In this document: positions 35,072 through 44,764 of the stretch, piece after piece | How positions within the stretch are numbered: position 1 is the first letter of the stretch | Layout of the letters: the number at the start of each line of letters is the position of its first letter | From: Saprospiraceae bacterium | GTDB taxonomy: Bacteria; Bacteroidota; Bacteroidia; Chitinophagales; Saprospiraceae | Direction: 5' to 3' | Assembly: GCA_022842725.1 (NCBI GenBank) | Contig: JALHOZ010000003.1 | Span: forward strand, 1 to 64,000 | Length of the DNA stretch: 64,000 bases | Notes under the pieces: model-generated | Told to the model about the DNA's origin: nothing | The model's input: the letters and a program-made list of their open reading frames with translations, nothing else | Database searches by the model: none | Made by a program: the position numbers and the translations under genes

Positions 35072-36025
35072 CTAGTTCAATAAGATAATACAATCTACGC
35101 GACTTCCGATCAAAGGTTTTTGACCTTCTTCGATTTTGATATGAACTTCGCGAATGCGGCGGTCTTCCAGCTCAGTCGACTGATCTTTAAACAGAGATTT
35201 TGCTTTGAGATAATCAGCAGCAAAAAATACCGTTCCTCTGGCCAATGTATCACCCGAAGTCTGAGAAAGAATGATGGCTTTTTGTCCTGTTTTTATTCTT
35301 TCGGCATAAATTTCATCTATTTCGGTTTTTGCCACCAAGGGTCCTTCCGGTGCAAATTCAGCGATGACTTTGTCATTTAGGGCATACTCACCTCTTTTGA
35401 CACTTACTTTGAGAATTTTGCCATTTTGAGTGGCTTTTACCTTTTTTTGATTCAATAAAGTTTCGTAATAGGTAATATCCGTTTCCAATTCCGAAATGCG
35501 GCTGTTGGCTTGTGTGACGAGAGATTCTGCGGCGGACAATTCTTTTTCCAACTGCTCAACAAGGTATCTGCTGTCGTCCAAAGTTTGTTTGGTAATCGCA
35601 TTTCCGGTATAAAGGTCCTGATTGCGCTTCATCACTTCCCTTGCATTTTTCAAACGGGTTCTGGCTGTTTCGACATTTGCTTTTTGAGCTGAAACAGCTA
35701 CTTTTTGTGGTGTGATTTTACTTTTTGCCTGTTGTAACTGACTGTTTTCTACAGACTGGTCCAGCAACAGTAAGGTTTGCCCTTTTTGAATGGTCATATT
35801 GTCTTCGATCATCACATCCAATATTTTTCCGGAAGCACCGGCGACCAGATTTATGATGCCTTCCTGGGGTTCGATGCGGGCGACACCCAAAACCCGGTCG
35901 TTTGTAGTTTTTACCACAACATTTTTATTGGTCGAATCAAATTTCTGGGCTTCTGTTTTATCACCCTGACAGGAAAAAGTCAGCGTTATTGCCAGTAAAA
36001 AAGCCAATTGTAAAAAATAGTTCAT
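35072..36025 (-). CDS. HlyD-family periplasmic adaptor lipoprotein (DevB-like)
   Basis: A 317-residue membrane-fusion protein with lipobox LTFSCQG (Cys near residue 19). A lipoyl-like half-motif (GKILDVMIEDNMTIQKGQTLLLLD, in two pieces around residue 68) flanks a long coiled-coil hairpin (about 90-190), followed by the second lipoyl half (QNGKILKVSVKRGEYALNDKV) and a beta-barrel segment ending in GSRVDCIILLN. It would link the permease/ATPase to the TolC channel. A 173-base gap separates it from the ATPase reading frame upstream, unusual inside such an operon. Confidence 0.9.
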   Translation of the reverse strand: MNYFLQLAFLLAITLTFSCQGDKTEAQKFDSTNKNVVVKTTNDRVLGVARIEPQEGIINLVAGASGKILDVMIEDNMTIQKGQTLLLLDQSVENSQLQQAKSKITPQKVAVSAQKANVETARTRLKNAREVMKRNQDLYTGNAITKQTLDDSRYLVEQLEKELSAAESLVTQANSRISELETDITYYETLLNQKKVKATQNGKILKVSVKRGEYALNDKVIAEFAPEGPLVAKTEIDEIYAERIKTGQKAIILSQTSGDTLARGTVFFAADYLKAKSLFKDQSTELEDRRIREVHIKIEEGQKPLIGSRVDCIILLN

Positions 36026-36198
36026 GTATATATTTTTATGGGTTACCTAAAGGTCCTCACTGCCAGACTCTGCCGGCGGGAAGAACTTTTTATAAAAAAA
36101 TTATCATCATCTTATTTGTGTCTTCTTTTTCCATGGTTTTAAGAAAAAGACTACGTTTTATGTTATTGTTTGAAAACAGTTTATAAACCATGATTCCA

Positions 36199-36889
36199 CT
36201 ATTTACTGGCATTTTTTTGAATGACAAAATCGGTTACAAAACCATTTTTTACTTCCACGGCTCTGTCGGCATAAATTTGTAATCTCGGATCATGGGTCAC
36301 GACTGCCACTGCTTTACCACTTTCTGCAAGACCTTTTAATTTTGTCATGACTACGGCAAGACTATCTTTGTCAAGAGAAGCTGTCGGTTCATCACATAAT
36401 ATAATTTTGGGATTGGTGACCCATTTTGGCTATGGCTACACGTTGTTGTTGTCCTCCTGACATCTGTTTAGGCAGACTTTTTCTTCTGTCGGTCATATCC
36501 ACCAGTTCCATGGCTTCGTCTACTTTTTTTCTGATTTCCCGGCCATGCAGGCCCAACATTTTTAAGGGCATGCCGATATTCTCTTCCGTATTTAAGGGTG
36601 CCAACAAATTAAATTGCTGAAAAACAAATCCGATATTTTCGAGTCGAAGTTTGGCCAATTCTTTGGCGTTGAGCTTATTGACATGACGTCCCATCACATA
36701 AAGATCGCCAGAGGTAGGATATATCACACAACCCAACAAGGACAACAATGTAGTTTTACCGCTTCCCGAAGGTCCAAGAATCAATGTCAACTGTCCTTCC
36801 TGAAGTTTAAAATCAGTTGTTTGAAGGGCGATGATTTTTCCATCACCTGCCTGATATTCTTTACTTACCTTGATTAATTCGGCTAACAT
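36199..36889 (-). pseudogene. ABC transporter ATP-binding protein, frameshifted
   Basis: A LolD/DevA-type ATPase split by one frameshift. From 36889 the frame encodes Walker A GPSGSGKTTLL (about residues 36-46), the Q-loop region FVFQQFNLLAPL and the signature MSGGQQQRVAIAK, then runs into MGHQSQNYIM and a stop at 36392. Reading the other frame from about 36420 gives VTNPKIILCDEPTASLD, i.e. the Walker B, and then AVVTHDP with the H-loop histidine, ending at 36199. The break is at minus-strand ATGGGTCACC: removing one G, or restoring two bases, rejoins the frames. As read, the first fragment lacks Walker B and cannot be an active ATPase. A sequencing or assembly error is a real alternative. 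Confidence 0.85.
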
Positions 36890-37248
36890 TCCGTTCTGGT
36901 TTCGTGTTGTGTTTATAGCTGTTTCAACATCTGAAAGTTCATTTTGTTCTTTAATTCAACTAATTGATTATCAATACTTTTGTTTTCATAATCTACATTA
37001 TATTAAAAAAAGAGTTTGAATTTTGTATGGGCTAACCTTATTTTACCTAAAAAATGTAAAAAGGACAAAAAACGACCTGTCAAATGTGTTCTTTTTTCAC
37101 CTACGATATATCTTTACCCTTTTCAAATGTTGCTGACACGACATTTATACTTAAAAATGGTCAATTATGTATCATTTTTTTTGTTAGTTGGTTTTTGAAA
37201 ACCCATTTTCAATTACCTTGCACAAGTTTTTACAACAAACCATCAACC
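36890..37248. other. 359-bp divergent gap
   Basis: Separates the exporter operon from the divergent T9SS cargo gene. A TACCTTGC at 37214-37221 is close to the -7 consensus and lies 28 bases before the cargo start. Nothing coding is supported, and no repeat was recognised. Confidence 0.45.
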
Positions 37249-40197
37249 ATGAAGTCATTTATCCTTTTCTTTTTACTGATCTCAGGATTTTGTAGTCTTT
37301 CTCTTTCCGGACAGGAATATATTCAAATGATTGAATCGGGTCAGCATTCTGTCTATGAAATTCAGAAGAGTGCTGAACAATATTTTATGACCACAGATAA
37401 AGGAAAAGGCACCGGATACAAACAATACAAAAGATGGGAATATAATGCGCTCCGGATGGCAGATGAAAACGGATACTTGAAGTCTGATGTGTTTTTTCTG
37501 AAAGAATGGGAAAATCTGAATTCAAAACTCAATTCGGACAACAAATTGGTTTTGAGAAACAATGATTTCTGGACAGAGATGGGACCCGATTATTATAGTT
37601 CCACGACGAGTTGGAATCCGGGAATAGGACGTCTGACTTCCTTTTATATCGATCCGAAAAATGAAAACCATATTATTGCAGGCGCTGAAACCGGAGGCGT
37701 TTGGAAAACAACCAATGGTGCGATCTCATGGCGACCACTAATGGATTTTTTTTCTAATATTGCGGTAGAAAGTGTAGTGATGGATCCGATAAACCAAAAC
37801 ACTTATTATTTCGGGTCTACAGGCGGAAGAATCTATGTTTCACGGGATGAAGGAGCGACCTGGACACCACTTGCCAATGCCGGCACATCAAAAGTCCGTA
37901 AATTATTGATTCATCCGCAAAACACAAATATCATATATGCCTGTACCCAAAATTCCGGGTTTTTCAGATCTGATGATGGTGGTGATTCATGGACTAAAAT
38001 AACGTCGGATGGACAGGCATACGATGCAGAATTTAAACCCGGCAATCCAAATACAGTTTACCTTTCCGGTACTGCAGTACACATTTCAGAAGACGGCGGA
38101 CTTACTTTCAGAACCATCAATCAGGGTCAGGGAAATCGTGAATTGGTCAGAATCACCGGTCCCGACTCCCTTGTCAGAGACATCAGTGCTGTGGAAAACA
38201 GCTTCAATCCCGGTTACGTTTCTGTCCCCGTTTTTCCGGCATTTGTGTCGGGAAAATTAGTATTGTATATAGACAGTCTGAGCGGAAGTTCATTAGGTTG
38301 TGAAAACCCAAAAAATGGTGATTTATTTTCCGGAAATATTGTTTTGATAGAACGGGGAACCTGTGCTTTTGCAGTAAAAGTTGCAAAAGCTCAGCAATAC
38401 GGAGCGGCGGCTGTGATCGTAATGAACAGCATTGCAGGAGGAGGTGCCAGCAATATGGGCGGTGGTGATGGTTCAATCTCCATACCTGCTGTGATGATCA
38501 GTTTTGAAGATGGAGAAAAACTCAAAACAGAATTGGAATCTCAAGAAATTACGGTCGTTTTGCAAAAAGCTTTTTATAGCGAAAATACAATGAAAAGTGG
38601 CCCAAAAATGATTGGAGTATCTGAAGATGATCCAAACGTTTTATATGTTTTGGAAGCAAATAAAAATATTTTTAGTGCTTTGTTTAAATCTGTAGACAGC
38701 GGTGAAAATTTCACTAAGTTGGATCATGCGAATAAAAATTATTTTGGTTACGACACCAATGCCAATGATGACAGAGGGCAGGCTCCCCGGAATATGGCGA
38801 TTGCTGTTCATCCAAAAAACGCTGATGAAGTACATATAGGCGGAATTTTAACTTTCAAATCAAACGACGGAGGTTTGTCTTTTTCGCCAACATCTGACTG
38901 GATACCAGATAATGCTTATGATGCGAATATCGGGTATTGTCACGCTGATATATGTGATATGTCTTTTTACGGGGACAAACTGTACGTCTCTTCGGATGGT
39001 GGAATATTCAAAGCTGAAAATACCGAAACCATAGATCTTGATTATTATGAAGACCTGACAACCGGTTTGGGAATCAGACAGTTTTACAAAATCGGAGTTT
39101 CGCAGACAACGCCCGCTGTAATAACCGGTGGTTCGCAGGACAATGGCAGTTCGTGGTATTCAGAGTCCACCGGATGGCAGGATTGGTTGGGAGCAGACGG
39201 AATGGAAGGATTTGTGGATAAAAACAATCCTCTGGTATTATATGGCACATCACAAAATGGTGGTTTGTACAGAAAAAATGAATTTGACGAAATCAAATAT
39301 ATTGACAGACCCACCAATGAATCCGGAAACTGGGTTACACCTTTTGAACAGGATCCCCTTATTCCCGGCACTATTTACACGGGATTTGATGCGGTTTACA
39401 AAAGTAACGATGAAGGTGATTCCTGGACTCAGATTTCACAAATTTTTAGTGCCAAACTGAATCACCTCAAAATTGCACCTTCTGACAATAATTTTATGTA
39501 TGCCGCACATGGCAGTAATTTGTTTAAAACCGTCACAGGTTCCGGTAGCTGGATCAGACTTTCCGGATTTTCAGGAAATATCAATGATATTGCAATACAT
39601 CCACAAAACCCTCAAAAAGTAGCCATTGTCACAACAGGCGGTACCAAAGTATTTATTACTGAAAACGGCGGCACCACGTGGCAATCCTTCAGAAAAAATT
39701 TACCGGATTTTGCCGCCCTTTCTGTAGTCTGGCAAGGGAATAATTCAGATGGTTTGTATGTAGGTATGAATTACGGCATATTTTATCTTGACAATCCTTT
39801 GGAAGATTGGATTCCTTTTTTCAATAACCTTCCCAATGTAATCATCAATGAATTGGAAATCAATCATGAGGAAGGTAACATATATGCTGCTACTTATGGT
39901 CGGGGATTATGGGTGTCACCTGTTTACAGCAAACCAAATAAAACCCGGGATGAAAACGAGCTTGTGAAACTATCCGTTTTACCCAATCCTGCCGGTGAAA
40001 CTGCAGTCATACAAACCTCTGTAAAAGACCGGGGCGATATTTCTGTATTCAATAGTGAAGGCAAACTTGTGATTTACCGCAAACAGGTTTTGGTTGATCA
40101 GCATCAACTGGATGTTTCAGGATTAAAAACAGGATTGTATTTTTTGAGGATAAATCACAAAACAGGTGTTTATACTACAAAATTGATAAAATCGTAG
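37249..40197 (+). CDS. Secreted T9SS cargo with BNR/VPS10-like repeats and a PA domain
   Basis: A 982-residue protein from the ATG at 37249, which gives a signal peptide (cleavage near LSLSGQ); the frame is open 55 codons further upstream without a signal. The N-terminal half has BNR/sortilin-like repeats (ETGGVWKTTNGAISW, VSRDEGATWTPL, RSDDGGDSWTKI), then an inserted protease-associated (PA) domain with GNIVLIERGTCAFAVKVAKA and GAAAVIVMNS (about 340-475), then more BNR repeats (FKSNDGGLSFSP, YKSNDEGDSWTQI, ITENGGTTWQSF). It ends in a T9SS type-A sorting domain (VLPNPAGETAV to YTTKLIKS). Likely a surface or secreted protein; substrate and enzymatic activity unknown. Confidence 0.85.
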   Translation: MKSFILFFLLISGFCSLSLSGQEYIQMIESGQHSVYEIQKSAEQYFMTTDKGKGTGYKQYKRWEYNALRMADENGYLKSDVFFLKEWENLNSKLNSDNKLVLRNNDFWTEMGPDYYSSTTSWNPGIGRLTSFYIDPKNENHIIAGAETGGVWKTTNGAISWRPLMDFFSNIAVESVVMDPINQNTYYFGSTGGRIYVSRDEGATWTPLANAGTSKVRKLLIHPQNTNIIYACTQNSGFFRSDDGGDSWTKITSDGQAYDAEFKPGNPNTVYLSGTAVHISEDGGLTFRTINQGQGNRELVRITGPDSLVRDISAVENSFNPGYVSVPVFPAFVSGKLVLYIDSLSGSSLGCENPKNGDLFSGNIVLIERGTCAFAVKVAKAQQYGAAAVIVMNSIAGGGASNMGGGDGSISIPAVMISFEDGEKLKTELESQEITVVLQKAFYSENTMKSGPKMIGVSEDDPNVLYVLEANKNIFSALFKSVDSGENFTKLDHANKNYFGYDTNANDDRGQAPRNMAIAVHPKNADEVHIGGILTFKSNDGGLSFSPTSDWIPDNAYDANIGYCHADICDMSFYGDKLYVSSDGGIFKAENTETIDLDYYEDLTTGLGIRQFYKIGVSQTTPAVITGGSQDNGSSWYSESTGWQDWLGADGMEGFVDKNNPLVLYGTSQNGGLYRKNEFDEIKYIDRPTNESGNWVTPFEQDPLIPGTIYTGFDAVYKSNDEGDSWTQISQIFSAKLNHLKIAPSDNNFMYAAHGSNLFKTVTGSGSWIRLSGFSGNINDIAIHPQNPQKVAIVTTGGTKVFITENGGTTWQSFRKNLPDFAALSVVWQGNNSDGLYVGMNYGIFYLDNPLEDWIPFFNNLPNVIINELEINHEEGNIYAATYGRGLWVSPVYSKPNKTRDENELVKLSVLPNPAGETAVIQTSVKDRGDISVFNSEGKLVIYRKQVLVDQHQLDVSGLKTGLYFLRINHKTGVYTTKLIKS

Positions 40198-40263
40198 TTA
40201 ACAGGTCCACACAATGGAAAATGATTGTTTGAGGATAAATCAGACTGTTGGTTTTTTTCCTTC

Positions 40264-41028
40264 TTAAATCAAATATCCGCCGTCAGCGACGTATTCACCA
40301 CCCGTACAATACGAAGATGCGTCTGAAGCCAAAAAAACGGCCAATCCGGCTATTTCTTCAGGTTCAGCCATCCTTTGTAAAGGAAGTTGTGCTGTCCAGG
40401 ATTTCAAAAAGTTTTCATTTTGCCATATAGCCGCGCTGAACTTGGTTTTTATTAATCCAGGCAATATGGCATTTACCCGAATATTGTATTTGCCCCATTC
40501 TTTTGCCTGAGTTTTGGATAACATACTCAAAGCCGCTTTACTGACACTGTATAAGGCCAAACCCGGACTTGGTTTTCTGCTTTCGACAGAACTGATATGG
40601 ATGACAGATCCACCGGTTTTTTGCATGTGCGGGAAAACCTCATTGCTTAACAAAAAAGCAGCTTTGACATTTACGTCCATGATTTTGTCAAAAAGAGTCT
40701 CATTTTGTTCGTGAATAGAGCCAAAAGCAGGGTTGATAGCGGCATTATTGATCAATACATCAATTTTTTTCATTTTTTCGACAGCAAAAGAAACGAGATG
40801 TTTCCGGTCCGCTTCCATCCCAACATGACATTTTGTATAAAAAAGATTCGGGTGAGAAAGTTTTTCGGCAACTTTGGCTAGTTCCTCTTCATTTCTGCCT
40901 GAAATCAATACTTTAGCACCGGCCTGTAAACACATAGTCGCTATGGACAAACCTATTCCTTTACTCGATCCGGTGATGATGACTGCTTTATCCTGAAGAC
41001 TAATTACCGGAGTTGTGTTGTTATTCAT
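40264..41028 (-). CDS. Short-chain dehydrogenase/reductase
   Basis: A 254-residue classical SDR. Cofactor motif TGSSKGIGLS (about residues 18-27), NNAA (about 91-94), catalytic Ser in HISSVES and Tyr/Lys in YSVSKAA (about 158-164). The ARG-like residue after the beta-2 strand (SGRNEEEL) suggests NADP(H). Substrate unknown; best compared with FabG/glucose dehydrogenase-like SDRs. Its start overlaps the stop of the upstream DUF1572 gene by 8 bases, so the two are translationally coupled and probably belong to the trkA-trkH operon. Confidence 0.9.
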   Translation of the reverse strand: MNNNTTPVISLQDKAVIITGSSKGIGLSIATMCLQAGAKVLISGRNEEELAKVAEKLSHPNLFYTKCHVGMEADRKHLVSFAVEKMKKIDVLINNAAINPAFGSIHEQNETLFDKIMDVNVKAAFLLSNEVFPHMQKTGGSVIHISSVESRKPSPGLALYSVSKAALSMLSKTQAKEWGKYNIRVNAILPGLIKTKFSAAIWQNENFLKSWTAQLPLQRMAEPEEIAGLAVFLASDASSYCTGGEYVADGGYLI

Positions 41029-41542
41029 TGATTTCCAGATTTAAATGGCCGTAATAAAACGTTTGTTTATTGGTGAGTTGTTTTGTAAGTAACGTGATCT
41101 GACCTGTGTGATAAGAAAAATGTTCTATGACATGTATCACAATGGACAATCCCGTTTCTTCAAATACCTGAACTTTTTTTACTTCAGTTAATGATTCCTC
41201 TGTCAGGTGGTTTATAATTGGTTTTATGTCGGTTTCCAATTGTTCAAGCAACATGATCAGCTGATGTTTTGACAGGTTTCTGTCGGGCAAAAACTCTTCA
41301 GATCTTTTGCGGTCATCCGGTTTTTGTCCCAATCCGGAAATGATCCATTGGCGGGCATTTCCTTCCAGATGTAGAATCAGATTGCCGATACTATTGACAT
41401 GATCATTATGCCGGTACCAAAGTTGCGAATCATCAATCATGGACAGACATTTTTTAATTCTGCTTATTGATTCTTCACAAACTCTGCGGAAAAATTCCTT
41501 TTTAATTTCGGAAATGAGTTGGGTTTCATTTGACATAATCAT
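41021..41542 (-). CDS. DUF1572/DinB-superfamily protein
   Basis: A 173-residue four-helix-bundle protein. The metal-ligand histidines expected in the DinB superfamily are visible in NLILHLEGNARQW (about residue 58) and in VIEHFSYHTGQI (about residues 138-145). Members are often thiol transferases using bacillithiol or mycothiol, and this genome also encodes the bacillithiol enzyme BshA at 61408; the link is only suggestive because many DinB-like proteins have unknown activity. It lies 34 bases after trkH and overlaps the SDR gene. Confidence 0.83.
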   Translation of the reverse strand: MIMSNETQLISEIKKEFFRRVCEESISRIKKCLSMIDDSQLWYRHNDHVNSIGNLILHLEGNARQWIISGLGQKPDDRKRSEEFLPDRNLSKHQLIMLLEQLETDIKPIINHLTEESLTEVKKVQVFEETGLSIVIHVIEHFSYHTGQITLLTKQLTNKQTFYYGHLNLEINE

Positions 41543-41576
41543 CGTTTTTACCCATTAATTATATATTAAAATAAAT

Positions 41577-43031
41577 CTAATTTGTTCTCCAGAAAGATCG
41601 GGAAAATAAAATCAAAATAGTAAATAATTCCAATCTTCCGATGATCATCAGAAAACTACACGTCCATTTGGCAAGATCGGGAAAATTCCCAAAATTGTAA
41701 GGCGGCCCTACCAAACCTATTCCCGGCCCGACATTTCCCAAAGTAGTTGCTACCATACTTAAGGATGTCGGCATGTCGATTCCCAAAAACATCATAATCA
41801 GACTACCAAGTACTATTACCAGCAAATATACCAACAAAAATACCAAAATATGGGTCAATATTCTGGGTGGTACAATTTCTTTATTGATTTTAAGCCGGAT
41901 AATGGCCCGGGGATGAAGTATCCTTCTGAATTCCAAAAAGGTATTTTTAACAAAAACCGTATGTCTGATAATCTTTATGCCTCCGGCCGTTGACCCGGCA
42001 CATGCCCCTGAAAATAACAACAGGAAAAAAATCATGGTAATACCATTGCCCCAGGTGGTGTAATCATAGGTTATAAATCCCGTTGTTGAGACAATACTTG
42101 CAAATTGGAACAAGGTATCTCTGAAGTTTTTTTCAAGATCTCCGGGATGAAGATAGTGAACCAATGATGTGATGATAAATGTAGTTGTGATGATAAAATA
42201 CAGGTAATATCTGAATTCATCATTGTACCACATCTTTTTAAAATACCTTTTATAACCATAATACAAAACCGTAAAATTTGTCCCGGAAATAAGCATAAAT
42301 ACAGCTATCGTATAGTGAATAGCCGCGGAATCATAAAAAGCCACACTCGTATTTTTTGTACTGAATCCTCCTGTAGAAATGGTCGCAAATGCATGGTTAA
42401 TGCTGTCAAAAAGAGACATACCTTCGAGCCATAATAAAATTATTAATACTACCGTAATTCCAAAATAAAGCAACCACAATCGTTTGGCCGTTTCTTTGAT
42501 CCTGGGATGAAGTTTATCAGCAGTAGGTCCCGGAGACTCTGCTACAAACAATTCTATACCTCCGATTCCCAAAAGAGGAAACAAGGCTATCGTTAGGACC
42601 ACAATACCCATTCCTCCGATCCATTGGGACAGACTACGCCACAACAAGATCCCGTTTGGAAGGGCTTCAATATCGCTAAAAATCGATGCACCGGTGGTCG
42701 TCAATCCGGAGACAGACTCAAACACCGCATCGGCAAAAAGCGGGGTAACTCCTGAAATATAATAAGGCAATGCCCCAAAAAATCCCATAAACAACCAGGC
42801 AAGAGCAACGATAAGATAACCCTCTTTTTTATTGATCTGAGCACTGCTTCTGAATTTATATGTCAACAACAAAACCCCGAAAAAGAAGGTTAGCAGACCT
42901 GCTTTTATGATGGGTTCGCTATCATTTCCTCCGTAGTAAAGAGCTACTCCACCACACAACAATATGGACATCCCGAAAATGATCATCAGGACACCTAAAA
43001 CATTGGAAATGGGTTGAAAATTAAATCGCAT
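41577..43031 (-). CDS. trkH: TrkH-type potassium transporter
   Basis: A 484-residue multi-pass K+ channel-like transporter. The four pore-loop selectivity segments are visible as TTTGASIFSD (about 110-119), STGGFSTKN (about 219), STTGFITYD (about 314) and TLGNVGPGIG (about 430). It starts 9 bases after trkA on the same strand; the pair forms the Trk uptake system, with TrkA as the cytoplasmic gating ring. Confidence 0.95.
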   Translation of the reverse strand: MRFNFQPISNVLGVLMIIFGMSILLCGGVALYYGGNDSEPIIKAGLLTFFFGVLLLTYKFRSSAQINKKEGYLIVALAWLFMGFFGALPYYISGVTPLFADAVFESVSGLTTTGASIFSDIEALPNGILLWRSLSQWIGGMGIVVLTIALFPLLGIGGIELFVAESPGPTADKLHPRIKETAKRLWLLYFGITVVLIILLWLEGMSLFDSINHAFATISTGGFSTKNTSVAFYDSAAIHYTIAVFMLISGTNFTVLYYGYKRYFKKMWYNDEFRYYLYFIITTTFIITSLVHYLHPGDLEKNFRDTLFQFASIVSTTGFITYDYTTWGNGITMIFFLLLFSGACAGSTAGGIKIIRHTVFVKNTFLEFRRILHPRAIIRLKINKEIVPPRILTHILVFLLVYLLVIVLGSLIMMFLGIDMPTSLSMVATTLGNVGPGIGLVGPPYNFGNFPDLAKWTCSFLMIIGRLELFTILILFSRSFWRTN

Positions 43032-43040
43032 GGTCCATTT

Positions 43041-44381
43041 TTACCTGAATAAATCTTCAACCTTTTTTAACGAGTCCGGCATAGCCAGAACAATTACTTT
43101 ATCATGAAGATTTAATATAAAATCGCCTGTCGGAATATAATATTTATCATTTCTGATTACACTGCCGATGATAGCATTTTCCGGAAATCTGAGGTTTCTT
43201 AACGGGTTTTTGGTCAATTGGCTGTCTTTTTGAATGACATATTCAATAACTTCAGCATTAACACCATGTAATGAGGCGATCGCTTCAATTTTACCTTTTC
43301 TGACAAATCTGAAGATATAATTTGCTGCAATCAGTTTTTTATTGATTATCGTGTCCACACCAATATTTTGTGATATGTGAATGTATTCCATATTATCTAC
43401 AAGGGCTATGGTTCTTTTGACACCTTCCTTATCAGCCATAAGACATGAAATGATATTAATTTCAGAGTCTTGTGTCAGTGCTATCAACGCATCCATATCT
43501 GCCAGACCTTCTTCACGGAGCAATTCTATGTTGGATGGGTCTCCTTTGATAACCAATACATTGTGAAATTCATTAACCAGACGCTTGCAGATCGATTCAT
43601 TTTTTTCTACTATCGTAATGTTATAATCCTCTTCCAGCAACTTTCCGACCTGAATCGAAATTTCATTGCCACCCAGAATCATTAGTTTTTTTATTTTATT
43701 TTCGGATTGTGTGCCTATGGCACTCAAAAGGCTTTCGATTTCTTTGGATTCAATCAGAAAATAGATATGGTCTCCTTTTTGTATTTTTATCTGATTTCTG
43801 GGCAGGATAGTTTCGTTGCCCCGCAGAATAGCGATAGGATTATACTTTGTTCCTTTTATGGTTTTTATTTCTTCAATTGACAAACCGATGTAAGGAGAGT
43901 CTTCCTTTATACTGATGCCGATCAGAGACAGTTTACCGTTTTCAAATTCAAAACTATCGGTGACTTTACCAACTTTAATAAGTCTCGAAATTTCCTGTGC
44001 TGCGAGATTGGACGGAGAAATGATTTTATCTACTCCCAATTGCCTGAAAGTGTCTCTAAATGCATCCCTTAAGTTGGACACTTTATTAATTCTGGCTATA
44101 GTTTGTTTACATCCAAGGTTTTTAGCCAGAATACAAGCAACTATATTATCATTTTCCAAGGTAGTTACGGCTAGAAAAATAGTGGCTGAAGATACCCTGG
44201 CTGTTTCAAGAATCTCCAATGACGTTGCATCACCAAGGACCGTAATTACATCAAGATGTGTATTGGCATATTCCAAAACATCATGGTTAGAATCTATAAG
44301 CACAATATCATGTTGTGCAAATGATAGCAACTTTGCTAAGTGAAAGCCTATACCGCCGGCTCCAGCTATGACAATTTTCAT
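43041..44381 (-). CDS. trkA: Trk system regulatory subunit TrkA
   Basis: A 446-residue protein with two RCK modules, each a Rossmann (TrkA-N) plus TrkA-C domain. The first begins MKIVIAGAGGIGFHLAKLL with the acidic end of beta-2 in LIDSN; the second begins near residue 231 with LMILGGNEISIQVGKLL, where the glycine motif is altered (GGNEIS), suggesting weaker nucleotide binding by that half. The first gene of the trkA-trkH-DUF1572-SDR operon, with a TAAATTTG box 32 bases upstream. Confidence 0.95.
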   Translation of the reverse strand: MKIVIAGAGGIGFHLAKLLSFAQHDIVLIDSNHDVLEYANTHLDVITVLGDATSLEILETARVSSATIFLAVTTLENDNIVACILAKNLGCKQTIARINKVSNLRDAFRDTFRQLGVDKIISPSNLAAQEISRLIKVGKVTDSFEFENGKLSLIGISIKEDSPYIGLSIEEIKTIKGTKYNPIAILRGNETILPRNQIKIQKGDHIYFLIESKEIESLLSAIGTQSENKIKKLMILGGNEISIQVGKLLEEDYNITIVEKNESICKRLVNEFHNVLVIKGDPSNIELLREEGLADMDALIALTQDSEINIISCLMADKEGVKRTIALVDNMEYIHISQNIGVDTIINKKLIAANYIFRFVRKGKIEAIASLHGVNAEVIEYVIQKDSQLTKNPLRNLRFPENAIIGSVIRNDKYYIPTGDFILNLHDKVIVLAMPDSLKKVEDLFR

Positions 44382-44764
44382 TTTACTTGCTTAGGTAAAA
44401 AAATAAGCACGGCAAATTTAGGACTATTTTGTACAGTAGTTGTTAATAAATACCAAACTAATATCTGATACCGGAAATGCCTTTCATTTTGAATAATATT
44501 TAATTTGTTTTTTTTGATTAACCATATATAAAAAACCCGACAAGTCCTCACTTTCTGATGGAATAAACCTCCGGATTTGTCATAAAACTCATCAACTAAA
44601 AATTATCATCGACAAAACCACCTGAACAATCCTTCAAAAAACGATTTGATACTGTCATTCTTTTCACGTTTATAAAGTCAGGATTGAAAATAATTTTTAT
44701 ATTCCGATAAATCATTTTTATTTTGCATCCATTTTGGTACAATCAAATGAATCTTTTATCCGTT
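44382..44764. other. Divergent intergenic region between trkA and the MORN lipoprotein gene
   Basis: Holds the trkA -7 box (44413-44420). A loose inverted repeat, GACAAGTCC with GGATTTGTC (44538-44579), lies in the middle; its role is unclear because both flanking genes are transcribed away from it. A TATTTTG at 44719, one T short of the consensus, may serve the rightward operon. Confidence 0.4.
44413..44420 (-). promoter_or_regulatory. Putative -7 promoter box TAAATTTG for trkA
   Basis: Exact TAnnTTTG match on the minus strand, 31 bases before the trkA ATG. Confidence 0.45.

Noticed and set aside
36392-36430. Programmed frameshifting in the ABC ATPase gene
   Set aside because: The site ATGGGTCACC is not a slippery heptamer, and no stimulatory hairpin directly downstream was seen. 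Indel by mutation or sequence error is simpler.
44538-44579. Terminator between trkA and the MORN lipoprotein gene
   Set aside because: Both genes are transcribed away from it, the stem is imperfect, and no T-tract follows.
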